From Symbiodinium natans (taxonomy: Eukaryota > Sar > Dinophyceae > Suessiales > Symbiodiniaceae), in assembly GCA_905221605.1 (NCBI GenBank), contig CAJNDS010000821.1, forward strand, positions 1 through 64,000: 64,000 bases of DNA. Direction: 5' to 3'. The translations under genes were made by a program, and so were the position numbers. Position 1 is the stretch's first letter. Each line of letters starts with the position of its first letter. The notes beneath the pieces are model-generated. The model had not been told where the DNA came from. It did not search any database and saw only the letters and a list, made by a program, of their open reading frames with translations. Of this stretch, positions 61,352-64,000 are shown piece by piece.

Positions 61352-61563
61352 GTGCTTTTAGGGTTTAGGGTTTAGGGTTTAGGGTTTAGGGTTCAGGGTT
61401 TAGGGTTTAGGGTTCAGGGTTCAGGGTTCAGGGTTTAGGATTTAGGGTTTAGTGTGTCGGGTCACAGGGGGTTTTAGGGGATTTAGGGATTTAGAGATTC
61501 AGGGGGGATAGTGTTTAGGGTTTTGGGTTTGGGGTTTAGGGTTTAGGGTTTAGATTCCGCAAG

Positions 61564-61633
61564 CCCATTAGACCCCACACTCCAGCCCCCTTCAAGAGAA
61601 GCCCATTGACACCTGAACACAAAAGATTGGAGG
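61564..61633 (+). CDS. Exon-like segment, Pro/Arg-rich
   Basis: Acceptor cgcaag, 23 codons reading PIRPHTPAPFKRSPLTPEHK, donor G^GTTTCGGG. Confidence 0.42.
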
Positions 61634-62039
61634 GTTTCGGGTTGGTGGCCTCAAAGGAAATGCTAGACGGGCCGAGGTGTGCACGATTCTGAACTGGAAG
61701 TGAGCGGGCGCAGGGCCAGCAACAGGGGAGCAAAGGAGTTCTGGGGTTTGATCTAGACAGTGGGCCCCCTTGTTGGCACCCCCAAGCTATGACGTGCCGT
61801 AGATCTCTAGCTAGGTAGTCAAGAAGGCACGCTCGGCCGCATCTTTCGCGGGACTTTTAGCCGTAAAGCCCTGTGTTCATCTTGGTCCCAAACCCCTAGA
61901 GCCTCACAGAAACAGGGCGATTCCTGAGTTTTGTTGTTGACGTCCCAAGCCCTTGCGAGACCTTAAATGCCAAACTTTACTCAGCCCAGACCACGCAGGC
62001 ACTCCCGGCCTTGGGAGTATTTTAGGGTCTAGGGTTGTG

Positions 62040-62200
62040 TTTTTTTCTAACTCTCCAACTGTGCTCCCGTTTGTGGCCCCTCTCAGGGGCTGGGGCACAG
62101 AATGCAGCAAGTCATGCAAGGACGACGGTAGTTGCATGTTGATGTTGAGAGCAGGGAGGCAGCGAGCAAGGCCCGAAAGAGCCGACAAAAAAGGAGTCTG
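62040..62200 (+). CDS. Exon-like segment with TSP1-like motif
   Basis: Open frame containing APLRGWGTECSKSCKDDGSC. The pattern W-x2-E/T-C-S-x-S-C resembles the start of a thrombospondin type-1 repeat (WSxCSxxCGxG). Acceptor ctctcag at about 62085 and donor ACG^GTAGTT at about 62129 would bound a ~43-bp exon. Extracellular protein if real; evidence is a short motif only. Confidence 0.3.
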
Positions 62201-62464
62201 GGTTTTGGGGCTTTGGGGGCCTCAGAGCGTCAGAGGTTTACTACCCAACCCTAAACCCTAAACCCTCAAAGGTAAACCGTACACCTGCACCTCCTCCCCG
62301 GATTTTGCGAGCAAAGTTGGTCGTGAGTTACGGATATCTATCACACTTGATGAGTCAAATTTTTCCTTCAAAATCGCAAGTTTTCGAACAAATTTGAGAA
62401 ACTCACCATGCGCCCGCAAGGAAGCCCATGGCATGACAGACTTTGCTTCCCATGTGAGAATAAG

Positions 62465-62552
62465 GGACCCCTAGTTTAGACCCCCAAATAGTAGGATACC
62501 CTTACAGCAGAGACCCCAACGGTACCCCTGATATCGTAAACCTCCATATATG
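62465..62552. mobile_element. Family G element
   Basis: aagggacccctagtttagac ccccaaatagtaggat ... ggtacccctgatatcgtaaac, closely matching G1 at 30598-30693. Confidence 0.6.
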
Positions 62553-62698
62553 CCCTAAAGGCAAACTGACTCCCAGAACTGGACGAGATCCTGCAAGCAC
62601 AACTTTGGCGGAGCCGTTTCGCTGCAGAGTCTTCTGGGCTCAGGAAGCCCAACAGTGAGACCGAACCGAGTTTAGTGGCCGATTCCTGCGTCCTCCGC

Positions 62699-64000
62699 AT
62701 GCTTGCCCGCGCTTGGGTGGCCTGTTCTTGTCTGCTGGCTGCCGCCGTGACGATCCCAGATGTGGTTCCTGGGTTTTGGAGTACTACACTTTAATACTTC
62801 TTTTGGTTCTGGGTTCCTATAGTAGCTACTTACACCCAAAAAGTATATACCTTGTTTTTTCCAGGCCCTACTCCAAAGCTAAGGTTCAAGACGGCTCGTG
62901 CATCACCGACTCTGTCATGCTCTTGCAGCATGGCGTGGAGTCTGTGAGCATGGGTAAGATGAGTGTCTCGGCTGGGGCCCAATCGGGGGCCATATGTTGC
63001 GTTTTTCCCCTTTTTTTGGGGGGGTTTAGGAGGATCATCTTCAGGAAGGTTTTTTTGAGGGAAGGGTTTAGGGTTTAGGGTTTAGGGTTTCGGGTTTAGG
63101 GTTTGGGGTTTAGGGTTTAGGGTTCAGGGTTCAGGGTTCAGGGTTCAGGGTTTAGGGCATTTTTGGTTTTCAGGGGGGCCCTCCCAGGTGCATCATCTCC
63201 TCACACTGCTTTGGGGCAGAGGCACGTGTCCCCGTCCACCCGCGACTCAGACACCTGCCTGACGAAAGACGTCCAAGCAGTCCTCTCCGGATTGAAGCTC
63301 GGTCGGGCCCTGGGGACATGTGATGTGTTTCCCTTATTGGGTTTAAGAAGGCTCATATTCAGGACCCTAAAGCCCAAACCCTAAACCCTAAACCCTAAAC
63401 CCTAAACCCTAAACCCTAAACCCTAAACCCTATACAGGCTCATATTCAGGAATATGTTTTCAGAGGGTTTTTTTTGGGGGGCCATCCTAGGAAAGATCAG
63501 CAACAGAAGATTTCATGGGCCCTTGGCTTGCCACTGGTGGTGCTCTTCATCCTCAGCGCCACGATGCTTCTAGTGGCTTGCCGGAAAACCCCTAAACCCT
63601 AAACCCTAAACCCTAAACCCTAAACCCTAAACCCTAAACCCTAAACCCTAAACCCTAAACCCTAAACCCTAAACCCCCATTCCCTGCTACAGTAAGGTGG
63701 GACATCGCCTCGTGAGCCCCGTAGTCATTGGAACATCTGCCCTGGCGGCATCCTACTTCACGTTCCTTTGTCATAGTGGGGGAACATTCTACACCTTTAA
63801 GGGTACTTAAGCTCAATAAGGAATAGAAATGTACATTTTTGACTACTATCCCAACCATGGACTATAGGTTCGAGCTGCTGAAGGCTGCCTTCCACAATTC
63901 CTGCTCACTGCCCGTCTGGGGTGCCGTCGTGGCGGGCATTGCGGCTGCCTTAGCGGCGTCTTGGTTCCTGGAGCTGGCAATTGTCGTCCCTGGGGCAATG
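62699..64000 (+). CDS. Secretory/membrane protein gene, 5' part (model 14)
   Basis: Exons 62699-62780 (ATG; MLARAWVACSCLLAAAVTIP, a signal peptide), 62879-62953 (KVQDGSCITDSVMLLQHGVE...), 63188-63319 (ASSPHTALGQRHVSPSTRDS ... VQAVLSGLKLGRALGT), 63496-63572 (QQQKISWALGLPLVVLFILS, a transmembrane helix), 63697-63761 (VGHRLVSPVVIGTSALAASY...) and 63868 to beyond the end (FELLKAAFHNSCSLPVWGAV ... ALAASWFLELAIVVPGAM, another helix). Phases agree at every join (1-1, 1-1, 1-1, 0-0, 2-2). Three introns are dispersed elements of families B, C and D. Topology: signal peptide, lumenal Cys/Ser region, then membrane helices. No family recognised. Confidence is highest for the first three and last exons. 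Confidence 0.6.
62781..62878. mobile_element. Introner-like element B6 (intron)
   Basis: TTTGGAGTAC at the left and TACTCCAAAG at the right form the TIR. The intron runs from the GT within the left TIR to the AAAG closing the right TIR, 98 bp, and joins the signal-peptide exon to the next in phase 1. Confidence 0.75.
63320..63495. mobile_element. Family C intron carrying an inserted telomeric array
   Basis: The family C body (gtgatgtgtttcccttattg ... ggccatcctaggaaag) is split by a 71-bp CCCTAAA array (63365-63435). aggctcatattcagga occurs exactly at 63349-63364 and 63436-63451. Without the array plus one copy of the repeat the intron would be 89 bp. Confidence 0.8.
63584..63675. repeat. Telomeric array (CCCTAAA)~12
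   Basis: Clean array between candidate exons 63496-63572 and 63697-63761. Confidence 0.97.
63762..63867. mobile_element. Introner-like element D2 (intron)
   Basis: gttcctttgtcatagtgggg ... gactactatcccaaccatgg actatag, 106 bp, GT-AG, phase 2. The homologous D1 copy is at 56039-56137. Confidence 0.75.

Noticed and set aside
1-64000. Concatenated minichromosomes (each segment with CCCTAAA left and TTTAGGG right)
   Set aside because: The arrangement fits in part, but segments as short as 30-100 bp that join in reading phase make exons the better explanation. Long reads and karyotype would settle it.
1-64000. Land-plant origin because of TTTAGGG repeats
   Set aside because: The LINE signature, introner-like introns and GC-rich micro-exons point to a dinoflagellate. 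This is from recalled family knowledge, not a search.

Overview
The window looks like dinoflagellate nuclear DNA. It is saturated with interstitial arrays of the plant/dinoflagellate-type telomere repeat TTTAGGG/CCCTAAA and its variants (GGGCTTA, TTTGGGG, TTTAAGGG). It carries a 9.3 kb decayed LINE whose N-terminal signature GLRIGEASHPGP I associate with dinoflagellate LINEs. Coding sequence is cut into exons of about 20-250 bp, several separated by ~100-bp introns that are short terminal-inverted-repeat (TIR) elements, i.e. introner-like, as known from dinoflagellates. No bacterial operon, tRNA, rRNA or CRISPR feature was seen.

Layout: 1-1.6 kb, tandem and low-complexity repeats. 1.7-4.7 kb, plus-strand exon-like segments between telomeric arrays. 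4.73-14.06 kb, a minus-strand LINE (methyltransferase-like fragment, ORF1 with coiled coil, AP endonuclease, reverse transcriptase, zinc knuckle, RNase H) with frameshifts, flanked by a 15-bp direct repeat that is itself telomere-like. 14.3-15.9 kb, a multi-exon plus-strand gene model. 16.0-18.6 kb, satellites. 18.7-25 kb, more exons, including two compact gene models with introner-like introns. 25.46-26.62 kb, an intronless 386-residue unknown ORF. 26.9-29.1 kb, low-complexity and tandem repeats. 29.4-54 kb, dozens of plus-strand exon-like segments between telomeric arrays. 54.36-55.33 kb, an intronless secreted cyclophilin-like gene starting 3-4 bases after a telomeric array. 56-62 kb, TIR elements and exons. 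62.70 kb to the end, the first exons of a secretory/membrane protein gene that runs off the window.

Main observation: unique coding-like segments are repeatedly bracketed by CCCTAAA arrays upstream and TTTAGGG arrays downstream. The first GT of the downstream array (G^GTTTAGGG) often falls where a splice donor is needed. Introns therefore tend to read GTTTAGGG...CCCTAAA...AG, with telomere repeats as terminal inverted repeats. One array sits inside an introner-like intron between two exact 16-bp copies of host sequence, which suggests that arrays are inserted, with target-site duplication, into existing DNA.

Limits: exon calls rest on AG/GT(GC) boundaries, open frame, codon character and phase continuity read by eye. 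In this GC-rich, stop-poor DNA, 20-40 codon open frames also arise by chance, and several segments are open in two or three frames. Boundaries and joins are hypotheses that RNA data would settle.
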